Under the pieces are notes generated by a model. The model did no database searches and had not been told where the DNA came from. It saw only the letters and a list, made by a program, of their open reading frames with translations. The translations under genes were made by a program, and so were the position numbers. Shown here in pieces: positions 1-7,067 of a DNA stretch of 64,000 bases. The stretch is from Bradyrhizobium sp. 200 (GTDB lineage Bacteria; Pseudomonadota; Alphaproteobacteria; Rhizobiales; Xanthobacteraceae). Within the stretch, counting starts at the first letter, position 1. Each line of letters opens with the position of its first letter. Location: the NCBI RefSeq assembly GCF_023100945.1, contig NZ_CP064689.1, positions 4,570,001 to 4,634,000 on the forward strand, in the 5' to 3' direction.

Positions 1-149
1 GTGAATCCGAGCTTCAGCCCGTGCCGCGTCGCCACGAAGCCGAGCGCCCAGAACAGCGCCGCGCCGGCGCCGCACGCGACCCCAAGCAAGGCCGGCTTCG
101 GATCGGATTTTTGAGGTGGAGATTCAGCGCCGCCGGTCGGCTCGTTCAT
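1..149 (-). CDS. EamA/DMT family transporter, N-terminal part (runs off window)
   Basis: This is the first 49 codons of a gene that leaves the window at base 1. The start is the ATG whose first base is 149. About 18 hydrophilic residues are followed by a hydrophobic segment with small residues and an aromatic pair (GAGAALFWALGF), then a short basic stretch. This is the usual opening of drug/metabolite exporters of the EamA type, where a Gly/Ala-rich first helix follows a short cytoplasmic tail. The substrate cannot be inferred. Only one membrane segment is visible, so the family call rests on pattern recognition. Confidence 0.6.
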   Translation of the reverse strand, partial: MNEPTGGAESPPQKSDPKPALLGVACGAGAALFWALGFVATRHGLKLGF

Positions 150-299
150 CGCGGACGCTTAACCGAGCCCGCACAGCGGTTCAACCCACGCCCACGCAGG
201 GCTGACGAGCGCGTCGGCAGACTGGCCTTCGCAATCAGCCATTCACGCGCGACGACAGGCGCGCTACGCTAACTCATCCTGGTCGCAGGAAGGATCGCC

Positions 300-473
300 A
301 TGAACGGAAATCGATATTACGGGGTTCGGGTCGAGGGCGCGAAATACGGCGTGGGCTTCGGCTCCGCGCTCGCCATCGCGATCTCCTACACCAACAACCA
401 CTCGATCCTGTGGGCGATCATCCACGGCATCCTGGGCTGGCTCTACGTGATCTATATCGCGCTGTTTGGGTGA
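300..473 (+). CDS. small membrane protein, 57 residues
   Basis: A short gene with a good ribosome site (AGGA about 6 bases before the ATG at 300). The product starts with a Gly/Tyr/Val-rich stretch and continues into one long hydrophobic region (GFGSALAIAISYTNNHSILW, then a His-Gly-x-Leu-Gly-Trp turn and a second hydrophobic stretch), so it probably forms a hairpin of two short membrane helices. I recall similar proteins of unknown function from Bradyrhizobium. It stands alone: gapR is on the other strand and a palindromic repeat lies just downstream. Confidence 0.65.
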   Translation: MNGNRYYGVRVEGAKYGVGFGSALAIAISYTNNHSILWAIIHGILGWLYVIYIALFG

Positions 474-490
474 GCCGGTTGCAGCGGCGC

Positions 491-570
491 GTAGGGCGGA
501 TTAGCGTTAGCATAATCCGCCGCTCTCGCGCGCGAAAAGTCGGTGGGTTACGCTTACGCTAACCCACCTA
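491..570. repeat. dispersed palindromic element (two hairpins)
   Basis: Two neighbouring inverted repeats: GGCGGATTA at 495-503 pairs with TAATCCGCC at 513-521, and GGTGGGTTA at 542-550 pairs with TAACCCACC at 560-568. The core resembles other elements in this window (1818-1895, 2504-2563). It lies between a + gene and a convergent - gene, so it could also stop transcription. Confidence 0.7.
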
Positions 571-592
571 CTCGCTACCTTCGCTGTCTCGC

Positions 593-862
593 TCACGCCG
601 CCTTTGCTGTCTTCTCCGGCGGCGCGGTTTCCATGGCCCGCATGTAGAGATCGAGCAGGCTTTCGCGCTCGTCGCGCTCGTCCTGGTCCTGCTTGCGCAG
701 CTTGATGATCTCCTTGAGGATCTTCACGTCGAACCCCTCGCCCTTGGCCTCCGCAAACACTTCCTTCTTCTGCTCGTTCAGTTCCTGCAATTCGCTGTCG
801 ATATTCTCGATCCGCTCGACGAAAGAACGAATCCGGCCGCCGGGAATGGTGACGTCAGACAT
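593..862 (-). CDS. gapR: GapR-type nucleoid-associated protein (DUF2312)
   Basis: An 89-residue, highly charged, mostly helical protein. It opens with a Pro-Gly-Gly-Arg-Ile-Arg turn, then has heptad-like Leu/Ile/Glu patterns over residues 12-45 and a Lys-rich second helix. This is the DUF2312/GapR family. In Caulobacter GapR binds AT-rich overtwisted DNA and helps replication and topoisomerases. Length matches the family. A GGGAGG ribosome site lies 6 bases before the ATG at 862. It is monocistronic here. Confidence 0.88.
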   Translation of the reverse strand: MSDVTIPGGRIRSFVERIENIDSELQELNEQKKEVFAEAKGEGFDVKILKEIIKLRKQDQDERDERESLLDLYMRAMETAPPEKTAKAA

Positions 863-972
863 GGTGCCTCCCTGTTGAATGAGGTTGTGAAAATGCCCGC
901 AAACAAATAACCAATGTGTTAACCTCGGCAGGTTCCCGCCCCGGCAAATCGGATAATCCCCAGACCAATCTC

Positions 973-1821
973 ATGAACGTGATTTCGATTCAGTCGCAGG
1001 TCGCTTTCGGCCATGTCGGCAACAGCGCGGCGGTATTTCCGATGCAGATGCACGGGGTCGACGTCATAGCCGTGCCGACCACGCTGCTCAGCAACCGGCC
1101 GGGCTATCCGACCATCCGCGGCCGGGTGCTCGATAGAGAACTCGTCGCCGATCTCCTGCGCGGGATCGAAGAGCGCGGCGCGGTCGATACCGCCACGATG
1201 ATCCTGTCCGGTTATCTCGGCTCGGCCGACAACGCCGCCGTGGTCGCGGATTTTGTCGCGCGCGCCAAAGCCAAAAATCCCGCGCTGCTTTATTGCTGCG
1301 ATCCCGTGCTCGGGGATCGCGACCGCGGCCTGTTCGTTCATGCCGACATCCCGCCGCTGGTGCGCGATTTGCTGTGCCCGCTCGCCGATATCATCACGCC
1401 CAATCATTTCGAGTTCGATTGGCTGTGCGGAGCGAAGACAGCTTCGATCGATCAGGTGCTCAAGGCGGCGCGCGCGTTCATGGCGCGCGGGACGGTCGTC
1501 ATCACCAGCGCCGAGCTTGCCGATACGCCCGCCGGCGAGATCGAGACTTTGGCGCTCGAACGCGCAAACGCCTGGCGCGTGCGCACGCCAAAGCTGCCGA
1601 TCAGCCCGAACGGCACCGGCGATCTGTTTGCCGCGCTCCTGGTCGCCGCGCGCCTCCGCGGCGCCAACACGCCGGATGCGCTCAGCCACGCCGCCTCCGC
1701 AATCTTCGCGGTGCTCGAACGCACCGCGGCCAGCGGTACCGAAGAAATGCGCATCGTCGAGAGCGCGGAGTGGCTGGCGCATCCGAAGCGCAAGTTCGAA
1801 TGCATCGCGATCGGCCAGTAG
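973..1821 (+). CDS. pdxY: pyridoxal kinase PdxY/PdxK type
   Basis: A 282-residue ribokinase-fold kinase that phosphorylates pyridoxal in the vitamin B6 salvage pathway. The N-terminus (VISIQSQVAFGHVGNSAA) matches the PdxY opening with its GHxGNSA signature. A YCCDPVLGD segment fits the metal/ATP region, and GTGDLFAALL near residue 220 is the C-terminal PfkB-like signature with the catalytic Asp. I chose the ATG at 973 because alignment with known PdxY begins there. The open frame extends to 916 but those 19 residues are not family-like. The stop codon runs into a palindromic repeat. Confidence 0.9.
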   Translation: MNVISIQSQVAFGHVGNSAAVFPMQMHGVDVIAVPTTLLSNRPGYPTIRGRVLDRELVADLLRGIEERGAVDTATMILSGYLGSADNAAVVADFVARAKAKNPALLYCCDPVLGDRDRGLFVHADIPPLVRDLLCPLADIITPNHFEFDWLCGAKTASIDQVLKAARAFMARGTVVITSAELADTPAGEIETLALERANAWRVRTPKLPISPNGTGDLFAALLVAARLRGANTPDALSHAASAIFAVLERTAASGTEEMRIVESAEWLAHPKRKFECIAIGQ

Positions 1822-1895
1822 GGCGGATTGGCGAAGCGTAATCCGCCATTCATCCGCAACCAGTCGGGGATTACGCTTCGCTAATCCACCTTACT
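1818..1895. repeat. dispersed palindromic element
   Basis: It begins at the pdxY stop codon. GGCGGATTGGCGAAGCGTAA is followed about 30 bases later by its inverted counterpart (GGATTACGCTTCGCTAATCC). The arms are near-complementary and each contains a smaller palindrome. The sequence is close to the element at 491-570. Confidence 0.7.
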
Positions 1896-1924
1896 CGCTA
1901 CTCGTCGCTGTCACCCATCAATAC

Positions 1925-1952
1925 AAAAAGCCCGCGACGAAATCGCGGGCTT
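1925..1952. terminator. rho-independent terminator-like hairpin
   Basis: An A-run is followed by GCCCGCGA, a short loop, and TCGCGGGC with CTT. Read on the minus strand the stem is followed by TTTTTG, so it best serves the exported-protein gene at 2003-2278; it may also stop pdxY transcripts. The arm ATCGCGGGCTTCTTG recurs at 6673-6687. Confidence 0.65.
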
Positions 1953-2002
1953 CTTGCGCAAGCGACAAAGGAGAAGCCGGTTAGCGAACGGCGCGACCGC
2001 GA

Positions 2003-2278
2003 TCAGCGAATGGCGCGACCGGTGGTCGGGCTCGGCGCGGCTGTCTCGGCCGTCCGTGTCGTCCGCGGTGTCAGGACGCTCGACTGATGCGCCGAGAGTG
2101 TGGAGGTCAGCACTGGCGACTGCTCGCTGACATCAGCGGCTCCCAGCACACGAACCTGCACCGCCGATATCGGCAGCCCCTTCGCTTCATAGCTCGGCAA
2201 CTCCGCCGCAAAACCGGCAGTGGCACCCGCAATCGAGAGTGCGGCAGCGGCTGCGATGGACAAGGTCGTCTTCTTCAC
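2003..2278 (-). CDS. small exported protein of unknown function
   Basis: The product has 91 residues. I chose the GTG at 2278 because GGAG lies 7-8 bases upstream and it directly precedes Lys-Lys and a clear signal peptide (Ala-rich core, cleavage after GFAA). The mature part is about 65 residues, Ser/Thr-rich and without cysteines (a PISAVQVRVLG stretch, then TLSAHQSSVL), so probably flexible. No domain is recognised. The terminator at 1925-1952 is just downstream, so this looks like a single-gene unit. Confidence 0.65.
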   Translation of the reverse strand: MKKTTLSIAAAAALSIAGATAGFAAELPSYEAKGLPISAVQVRVLGAADVSEQSPVLTSTLSAHQSSVLTPRTTRTAETAAPSPTTGRAIR

Positions 2279-2503
2279 TTCAATTCTCCGGACATGGGAT
2301 TCGAGGCGGTAGCCTACACCCTTTTTGTTGCATTGCGGTGAACCAATATTGCAATGCAACAATGCAATTCCATGCGCTCAATTAATGGTGAGAGGTCAAC
2401 CAGTTAGCCGAAAAACCTGTCATTCGTTCTGGCGGCATGTGGCGAGCCGTGCAGCACGCCGGGGACGCCGCGCATTGGGACTAGCAAAGGAGCAAATAGG
2501 GCC

Positions 2504-2563
2504 GTAGGCCGGATGAGCCGAGGGCGTCATCCGCCTTTGGCTCGCTGACGCTAGTCCGCGGTA
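2504..2563. repeat. dispersed palindromic element, degenerate
   Basis: GGCCGGATGAGCCGAGGGCGTCATCCGCC and the bases after it form an imperfect hairpin related to the GGATGAGC...GCTCATCC elements at 8631 and 15473. It lies just upstream of the hisC-like gene. Confidence 0.5.
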
Positions 2564-2579
2564 TCCGCCGGAGAGAAAA

Positions 2580-3644
2580 ATGAGCCGTTTCTGGAGCAGC
2601 TTGACGCATGAGTTGAAGCCCTATGTGCCGGGCGAACAGCCCCGCATGGCGGAGCTGGTCAAGCTCAACACCAATGAGAGTCCATTTGGTCCTTCCCCAC
2701 GTGCGTTGGAAGCGATCCGCAGCGAGGCGGCCGATACGCTGCGTCTATATCCGGACCCGCAGGCGTTAGCGCTGCGGGCTGCCTTGGCCGCCTACCACCA
2801 GGTACGATCGGAACAAGTGTTCGTCGGCAATGGCTCGGACGAGGTGCTGGCCCACGCCTTCGCCGCGCTGCTGAAGCATGATGCGCCGTTGCTCTTCCCT
2901 GACATCACCTACAGTTTCTACCCGGTCTATTGCCGCCTGTTCGGCATCACGTACGAGGCCGTCCCGCTCGATCAGGCCATGCAGATCCGCATTGCCGACT
3001 ATCGCCGGCCGGCCGGCGCGCTCATCCTGCCCAATCCGAATGCGCCAACAGGCGTCGCGCTGTCGCGGGCCGAAATCGTTGCCCTGCTGGAGGAACATCC
3101 TGACGCTCCCGTCGTGATCGACGAGGCCTATGTCGATTTCGGCGCCGAGACCGCAATTCCGCTGGTCGCCTCCCACCCGAACCTTCTGATCGTTCAAACC
3201 ATGTCCAAATCCCGGGCCTTGGCCGGACTGCGGGTTGGCTATGCAATCGGCGACGCCAACCTGATCGAGGCGCTCAACCGGGTGAAGGACAGCTTCAACT
3301 CCTATCCCCTTGGCCGGCCCGCCCAGGCCGGCGCTATCGCCTCGCTGGAGGACGAAGCCTATTTTCAACAGAGCCGCGCTCGCGTGATCGAAGGCCGGGA
3401 GCGGTTGAACCGCGGTTTGGTCGGGCTTGGCTTCGACGTGCTGCCGTCCGCCGCCAACTTCGTTTTCGCGCGTCATCCGGCGCACGAGGGCGCAGCGCTG
3501 GCCACTGCTCTGCGCCATCGGGCGGTGATCGTCCGCCATTTTTCGGCTCCGCGTATCGCCGACTATCTGCGGATCACCGTAGGCACAGACGGGCAAATTG
3601 ACCGGCTGTTGTCGGCCCTGTCGGACATCCTGGGCAACGCATAA
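2580..3644 (+). CDS. hisC: histidinol-phosphate aminotransferase-like PLP enzyme
   Basis: A 354-residue fold-type I aminotransferase. Visible motifs are [13 protein letters not shown] (residues 28-40), the YPDP substrate loop (57-60), GNGSDE (84-88), PNPNAPTG (151-158), DEAYVDF (181-187) and the Schiff-base lysine in [14 protein letters not shown] (Lys210). This pattern is that of HisC, which makes histidinol phosphate from imidazole-acetol phosphate; close relatives act on aromatic amino acids. It sits 11 bases before a ketopantoate-reductase-like gene and away from other his genes, so it may be a second, specialised copy. AGAGAAAA precedes the ATG. Confidence 0.85.
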   Translation: MSRFWSSLTHELKPYVPGEQPRMAELVKLNTNESPFGPSPRALEAIRSEAADTLRLYPDPQALALRAALAAYHQVRSEQVFVGNGSDEVLAHAFAALLKHDAPLLFPDITYSFYPVYCRLFGITYEAVPLDQAMQIRIADYRRPAGALILPNPNAPTGVALSRAEIVALLEEHPDAPVVIDEAYVDFGAETAIPLVASHPNLLIVQTMSKSRALAGLRVGYAIGDANLIEALNRVKDSFNSYPLGRPAQAGAIASLEDEAYFQQSRARVIEGRERLNRGLVGLGFDVLPSAANFVFARHPAHEGAALATALRHRAVIVRHFSAPRIADYLRITVGTDGQIDRLLSALSDILGNA

Positions 3645-3655
3645 GGGAGAAACGC

Positions 3656-4567
3656 ATGCAAGTCGCGGTCGTCGGTGCTGGAGCGGTCGGATGCTATTAT
3701 GGGGGACTGCTGCTCCGGGCCGGACATGACGTGACGTTCATCGGCAGGCAGCCGCATGTCGACGCCATCAATGCCCATGGCTTGCTGCTGGACACCAAGA
3801 CTTTCAACGGCCACCTGCCTGCCAAAGCCGCGACCGACACAACCGCGCTTGCCTCGCCCGATCTGGTGCTGGTTTGTGTGAAGTCGGCCGATACCGAGCA
3901 GGCCGGCCGGTCGCTGGCCGCACGCTTATTGCCGGAAACATCCGTGCTCAGCCTGCAGAACGGCGTCGACAACGCGCCGCGTCTCTCCGCCGTCACCGGC
4001 CACGCCGTCATTCCTGTCGTCGTCTATGTCGGCAGCGAGATGGCCGGGCCCGGCCATGTCAGGCATCATGGCGGCGGCGACCTCGCCATCGGCGCCTCCG
4101 CCGCGAGCGAAGCGCTGGCGCAGACGCTCGAGGCCGCCGGCATCCGCACCACGATCGCCGACGACATCGACCAGACGCTATGGAGCAAGCTGATCATCAA
4201 CTGCGCCTTCAACGCGCTTTCCGCCGTCGCGGGCATTTCCTACGGTCCGATGCTGGAAGTCGAAGGCACGCGGGACGTCGTCACACGCGCGGTGCAGGAG
4301 GCGACAACGGTCGCTCGCGCCTGCGGCGTATCGATATCAGACGATCTCCTCGATCATATTCTGAACATCCCGTCCATAATGCCGAACCAGATGTCGTCCA
4401 CCGCGCAGGATCTTGCGCGGGGCAAACCCAGCGAGATCGACTTCCTCAACGGCTATGTGGTGCGCAAGGGCGCGGAGCTCGGCATTGCCACGCCAACCAA
4501 TCACGCCCTGCAGGTGATGGTGAAGCTGACAGAACGCGGCAAGGAGATGTCCGGGCGACGAACGTAG
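3656..4567 (+). CDS. panE: 2-dehydropantoate 2-reductase family (PanE/ApbA-like)
   Basis: 303 residues. The N-terminal Rossmann motif GAGAVG is at 7-12, LQNGVDN at 100-106, and the catalytic lysine in WSKLIINC at 178. The C-terminal helical domain carries SSTAQDLARGKPSEID, the substrate-binding signature. Family members reduce ketopantoate with NADPH in pantothenate synthesis, but paralogs act on other 2-keto acids. It forms a tight pair with the hisC-like gene (11-base gap, AGGGAGAAA ribosome site), so a keto-acid product of the transaminase is conceivable; that is inference. Confidence 0.85.
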   Translation: MQVAVVGAGAVGCYYGGLLLRAGHDVTFIGRQPHVDAINAHGLLLDTKTFNGHLPAKAATDTTALASPDLVLVCVKSADTEQAGRSLAARLLPETSVLSLQNGVDNAPRLSAVTGHAVIPVVVYVGSEMAGPGHVRHHGGGDLAIGASAASEALAQTLEAAGIRTTIADDIDQTLWSKLIINCAFNALSAVAGISYGPMLEVEGTRDVVTRAVQEATTVARACGVSISDDLLDHILNIPSIMPNQMSSTAQDLARGKPSEIDFLNGYVVRKGAELGIATPTNHALQVMVKLTERGKEMSGRRT

Positions 4568-4579
4568 CCCGGAGGGCCG

Positions 4580-5164
4580 CTAATCCACCACGTCGAGTTT
4601 GACCTTGGCAACGCCCTTCCCCACCATGCCCAGCGCGTCGGCCGCGGAATAGGAGACGTCGACAACGCGCCCCCGAACGTAGGGCCCGCGGTCATTGACC
4701 CGCACCGTCACCGACTGGCCGCTGGCGACGTTGGTCACGCGCAACTTGGTGCCGAACGGCAACGTCGGATGGGCCGCGGTCATATCGAGCGTGTTGAACT
4801 TTTCACCGCTCGCGGTCTTCGTGCCCTCGGTATAGAAGCTGGCAACCCCATGCGCGGCCGTTTTGGTGCCGCCTGCATCCCTGCGCGCGGCGAACGTCTT
4901 CTGCTTTCTCACGGCCGTCACGCGCCTGATCATGGGCGATGTCGTCCGATAGCTCACTGACGCCTGCCGGCTGGCACGAAGTTCGGATTTTTGGGTGACG
5001 ACCGAGGACTGTGCACAGGCCCCAAGCAATGCCGCTCCGAGAGTGACAGCTAGCAGCCGTACGACATTCCTTGCGCAAGCAGCCGAAACCAACGGCGCTT
5101 CAAGTTGAGTGCGGCCTGTTCTGATGTCGACGTACGAAGTACCGGTGCAGCCGAAGGAAGCCAT
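4580..5164 (-). CDS. rlpA: RlpA family septal lytic transglycosylase, lipoprotein
   Basis: 194 residues from the ATG at 5164, with GGGG 8 bases upstream. A hydrophobic segment ends in a lipobox (LLGAC, Cys50), so the protein is probably anchored to a membrane. After a basic linker the double-psi beta-barrel covers about residues 106-192: SFYTEGTKTASGE, AHPTLPFGT, VNDRGPYVRGR. Glu121, His132 and Asp158 match the catalytic positions described for Pseudomonas RlpA. There is no C-terminal SPOR domain, as is common in rhizobia. The role is cleavage of denuded peptidoglycan at division. Its 3' end lies 12 bases from the convergent panE-like gene. Confidence 0.88.
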   Translation of the reverse strand: MASFGCTGTSYVDIRTGRTQLEAPLVSAACARNVVRLLAVTLGAALLGACAQSSVVTQKSELRASRQASVSYRTTSPMIRRVTAVRKQKTFAARRDAGGTKTAAHGVASFYTEGTKTASGEKFNTLDMTAAHPTLPFGTKLRVTNVASGQSVTVRVNDRGPYVRGRVVDVSYSAADALGMVGKGVAKVKLDVVD

Positions 5165-5432
5165 GTTGCAATCCCCAACTCGTGCCCCAGCCCGAGCCGA
5201 AATCCAACACGGCAATGGCGGGGTCGAATCGAGGCGGAAACGTGGCCGGACACGATCAGGCGCGGCTTCCTCAGCGCAATTCCGTTCGAGTGTGGTGATT
5301 GTGTCACAGCGCTCAGGGCAGATTTGCGCAGCGCGATCCGCCGTCTTCCGTGACCAGTCGGTGGACTACGCTGGTTACAGCCTTGATTGTCTGACGGCGC
5401 ACAACTTCTGCCGTTCAGGCTCCGGCGTGAGG

Positions 5433-6275
5433 TTATGCCGACGGCTCGTCTTTGGCCGGAAGTATCGGTTCAAGGATATTGAACAGCACGTAATTCCAGA
5501 AGCGCCCGAGCGTCGTGCTGGGGACAACGCGCCGAAACCGCGAATGCCTTGGTGCGACGCACTCAGGAGACAACACAGCGCCGTACTGCAATGCCTTCCC
5601 GGCGAGTAGTCGACCTTCCCTATCAACCACGTCCTGATTACCCTGCGACTCGACGGCGAGTTTTACGATGCCCTTGACGTCGTCGGCCGTTGCATTCGCA
5701 CTGGTATCCAATTTGCTTTGTGCGTCGCGGTCCAACTTGAACTCAGCGGTAGCCGTCAAAATGCTGGTCACCTGGCAAACGTAACCACCGGCTCGGGTCA
5801 ATTCCATTGCCGTTTTGTTGCAGTGGGGTTGGTCCATCAGCTTACCGAAAATCTGCCAGTTGGTCCCGAGCGGAATCTCTTCTACTCGGACGTCGGTAAG
5901 CGAATAGTTCACCTTCACAGCATAGTTGTTGTTGGCATTGCCTCTAAGCAGCCATCCGATATCAATGCTGATACCCGTGGCGAGCTGTCCCTTGCGTTCG
6001 AGACTTTGCTGTAGCTCCACGCTGGGAGACGAGCGCAAGGCCTCTCCAATATCCTCTTTGTCGGCGATGCATATCGGAGAAAAGTGCTTGCCTTCGGAAT
6101 CGACGTAGTAGAGTGACCCGACAGTCATTAGCGTGGTCGGCGGACTCCTCGGTATGAATCCATATTCCCGCAGCGTGTCGGCCAGTTGATCACCGCCAGG
6201 CTTTTGGAGGGAATGCGCCACCACGGGAATTCCCACGACGGCTCCCGCTATTGCAAGCATGTACCTGATGCGCAT
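5433..6275 (-). CDS. exported or membrane-anchored protein of unknown function
   Basis: 280 residues with a GAGGAGG ribosome site before the ATG at 6275. Residues 4-22 form a signal peptide or anchor. The rest is soluble: a GSLYYVDSEGKHF segment near 53, four or more cysteines in the mature part, and NYSLTDVRVEEIPLG near 125, with a mixed alpha/beta look. No family is recognised. A 41-residue secreted-peptide gene lies 36 bases upstream on the same strand, so the two are probably co-transcribed. Base composition looks less GC-rich than neighbouring genes, consistent with recent acquisition. Confidence 0.75.
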   Translation of the reverse strand: MRIRYMLAIAGAVVGIPVVAHSLQKPGGDQLADTLREYGFIPRSPPTTLMTVGSLYYVDSEGKHFSPICIADKEDIGEALRSSPSVELQQSLERKGQLATGISIDIGWLLRGNANNNYAVKVNYSLTDVRVEEIPLGTNWQIFGKLMDQPHCNKTAMELTRAGGYVCQVTSILTATAEFKLDRDAQSKLDTSANATADDVKGIVKLAVESQGNQDVVDREGRLLAGKALQYGAVLSPECVAPRHSRFRRVVPSTTLGRFWNYVLFNILEPILPAKDEPSA

Positions 6276-6311
6276 GACCGCCTCCTCTCACTCGGGCGTT
6301 CGTCCAAAAGC

Positions 6312-6437
6312 TTATCGGCCGGGACAGCAGGCGCCACCGCACACGCGGTACCCCGCAGGGCAAGCCGATGCCGATGTGACAACACTCGTTGTCGCCAGGA
6401 TCGCTACAAGTATTCTGAAAATAATGATCGCACGCAT
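6312..6437 (-). CDS. short secreted cysteine-rich peptide, 41 residues
   Basis: The start ATG has its first base at 6437, with GAGGAG 8 bases upstream. The product has a strong signal peptide (about 25 residues ending ASA) and a mature part of only 16 residues (CPAGYRVCGGACCPGR) with four cysteines, so two disulphides are possible. The mature N-terminal Cys after the small residues Ala-Ser-Ala could alternatively be read as a poor lipobox, but Leu at -3 is absent. It probably forms an operon with the 280-residue exported protein. Function unknown; peptides with this Cys/Gly/Pro pattern occur in other soil bacteria to my recollection. Confidence 0.6.
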   Translation of the reverse strand: MRAIIIFRILVAILATTSVVTSASACPAGYRVCGGACCPGR

Positions 6438-6751
6438 GGCTCACTCCTCAAGTCGGGATTGGCACTCTGCACTCAACCACTGGTATAATAATTGGTATGC
6501 TCTATCTCGCGTGTGAGCCTGTTCACACTCTGGCTGCGACAACTTATCCGACGAGTGCCAGCAGGACGGCTGGGTGCGCCCGATCGCAGGTTCAGCAACA
6601 TCGAGGACCGCTCTAAACACTTGCACGGCGCAGTACGCGGCGGACTCATCAAGACAAGAAGCGCGCGATGATATCGCGGGCTTCTTGCAATCTGAAGCAG
6701 GAATACTCGCCCGCTTCCCGGGATCACTCCAACGCCACTCCGGACTTCGCT
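6438..6751. other. 314-base gap, no gene seen
   Basis: The stretch holds the presumed promoter of the secreted-peptide operon near 6440-6520, which is visibly AT-richer (ATAATAATTGG), and a terminator-like hairpin at 6655-6687. Reading frames here lack ribosome sites or family-like sequence. Confidence 0.5.
6655..6687. terminator. 15-base-pair hairpin, terminator-like
   Basis: CAAGAAGCGCGCGAT and ATCGCGGGCTTCTTG pair over 15 positions with one mismatch around a GAT loop. The right arm repeats the arm of the hairpin at 1925-1952. No intact gene ends here, so it may be left over from a lost neighbour or may belong to a dispersed family. Confidence 0.5.
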
Positions 6752-7033
6752 TCACTCATCGGGGCTACTGGCTGCGTCCTGCCTGCGATCCTCGGCGGAA
6801 GTGAAAAATTTCGTCCCATCGAAAAAGCGGTTCGGGCGATTGAACACGGAGAGGAACGTCGCCCCGTTGGGAGCATAAGCGACATGGACGTTGCCGCCCG
6901 GCCGCCGCACGAAGTCACCCGCACCACAACTCCCCTCCGCGTCGTCGAAGTCCGTTCGCTGCCAGGGCATCGACGACGCGGCGACGAAGGTCGACCGAAG
7001 TTCGGGCGGGTTGACGGGCGAAGGCTGGTTCAT
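6752..7033 (-). pseudogene. cupin-domain protein with internal deletion
   Basis: The frame reads 93 residues from the ATG at 7033. The first 28 residues (opening NQPSPVNPPELRSTF, then SSMPWQRTDF) look like the N-terminus of ChrR-type cupins, and residues 33-73 (CGAGDFVRRPGGNVHVAY, then APNGATFLSVFNRPNRFFDG) look like the second half of the same fold. The central cupin motif 1 (GxxxPxHxHxxxE), which should lie between, is missing, and the join at EGS is in frame. A full protein would be some 50 residues longer. Without the metal-binding histidines it is probably inactive. The deletion is an inference from recalled relatives. Confidence 0.55.
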
Positions 7034-7067
7034 GGCTGCGTCTCCGAAAAGTGCTGCACCGCTGTCC

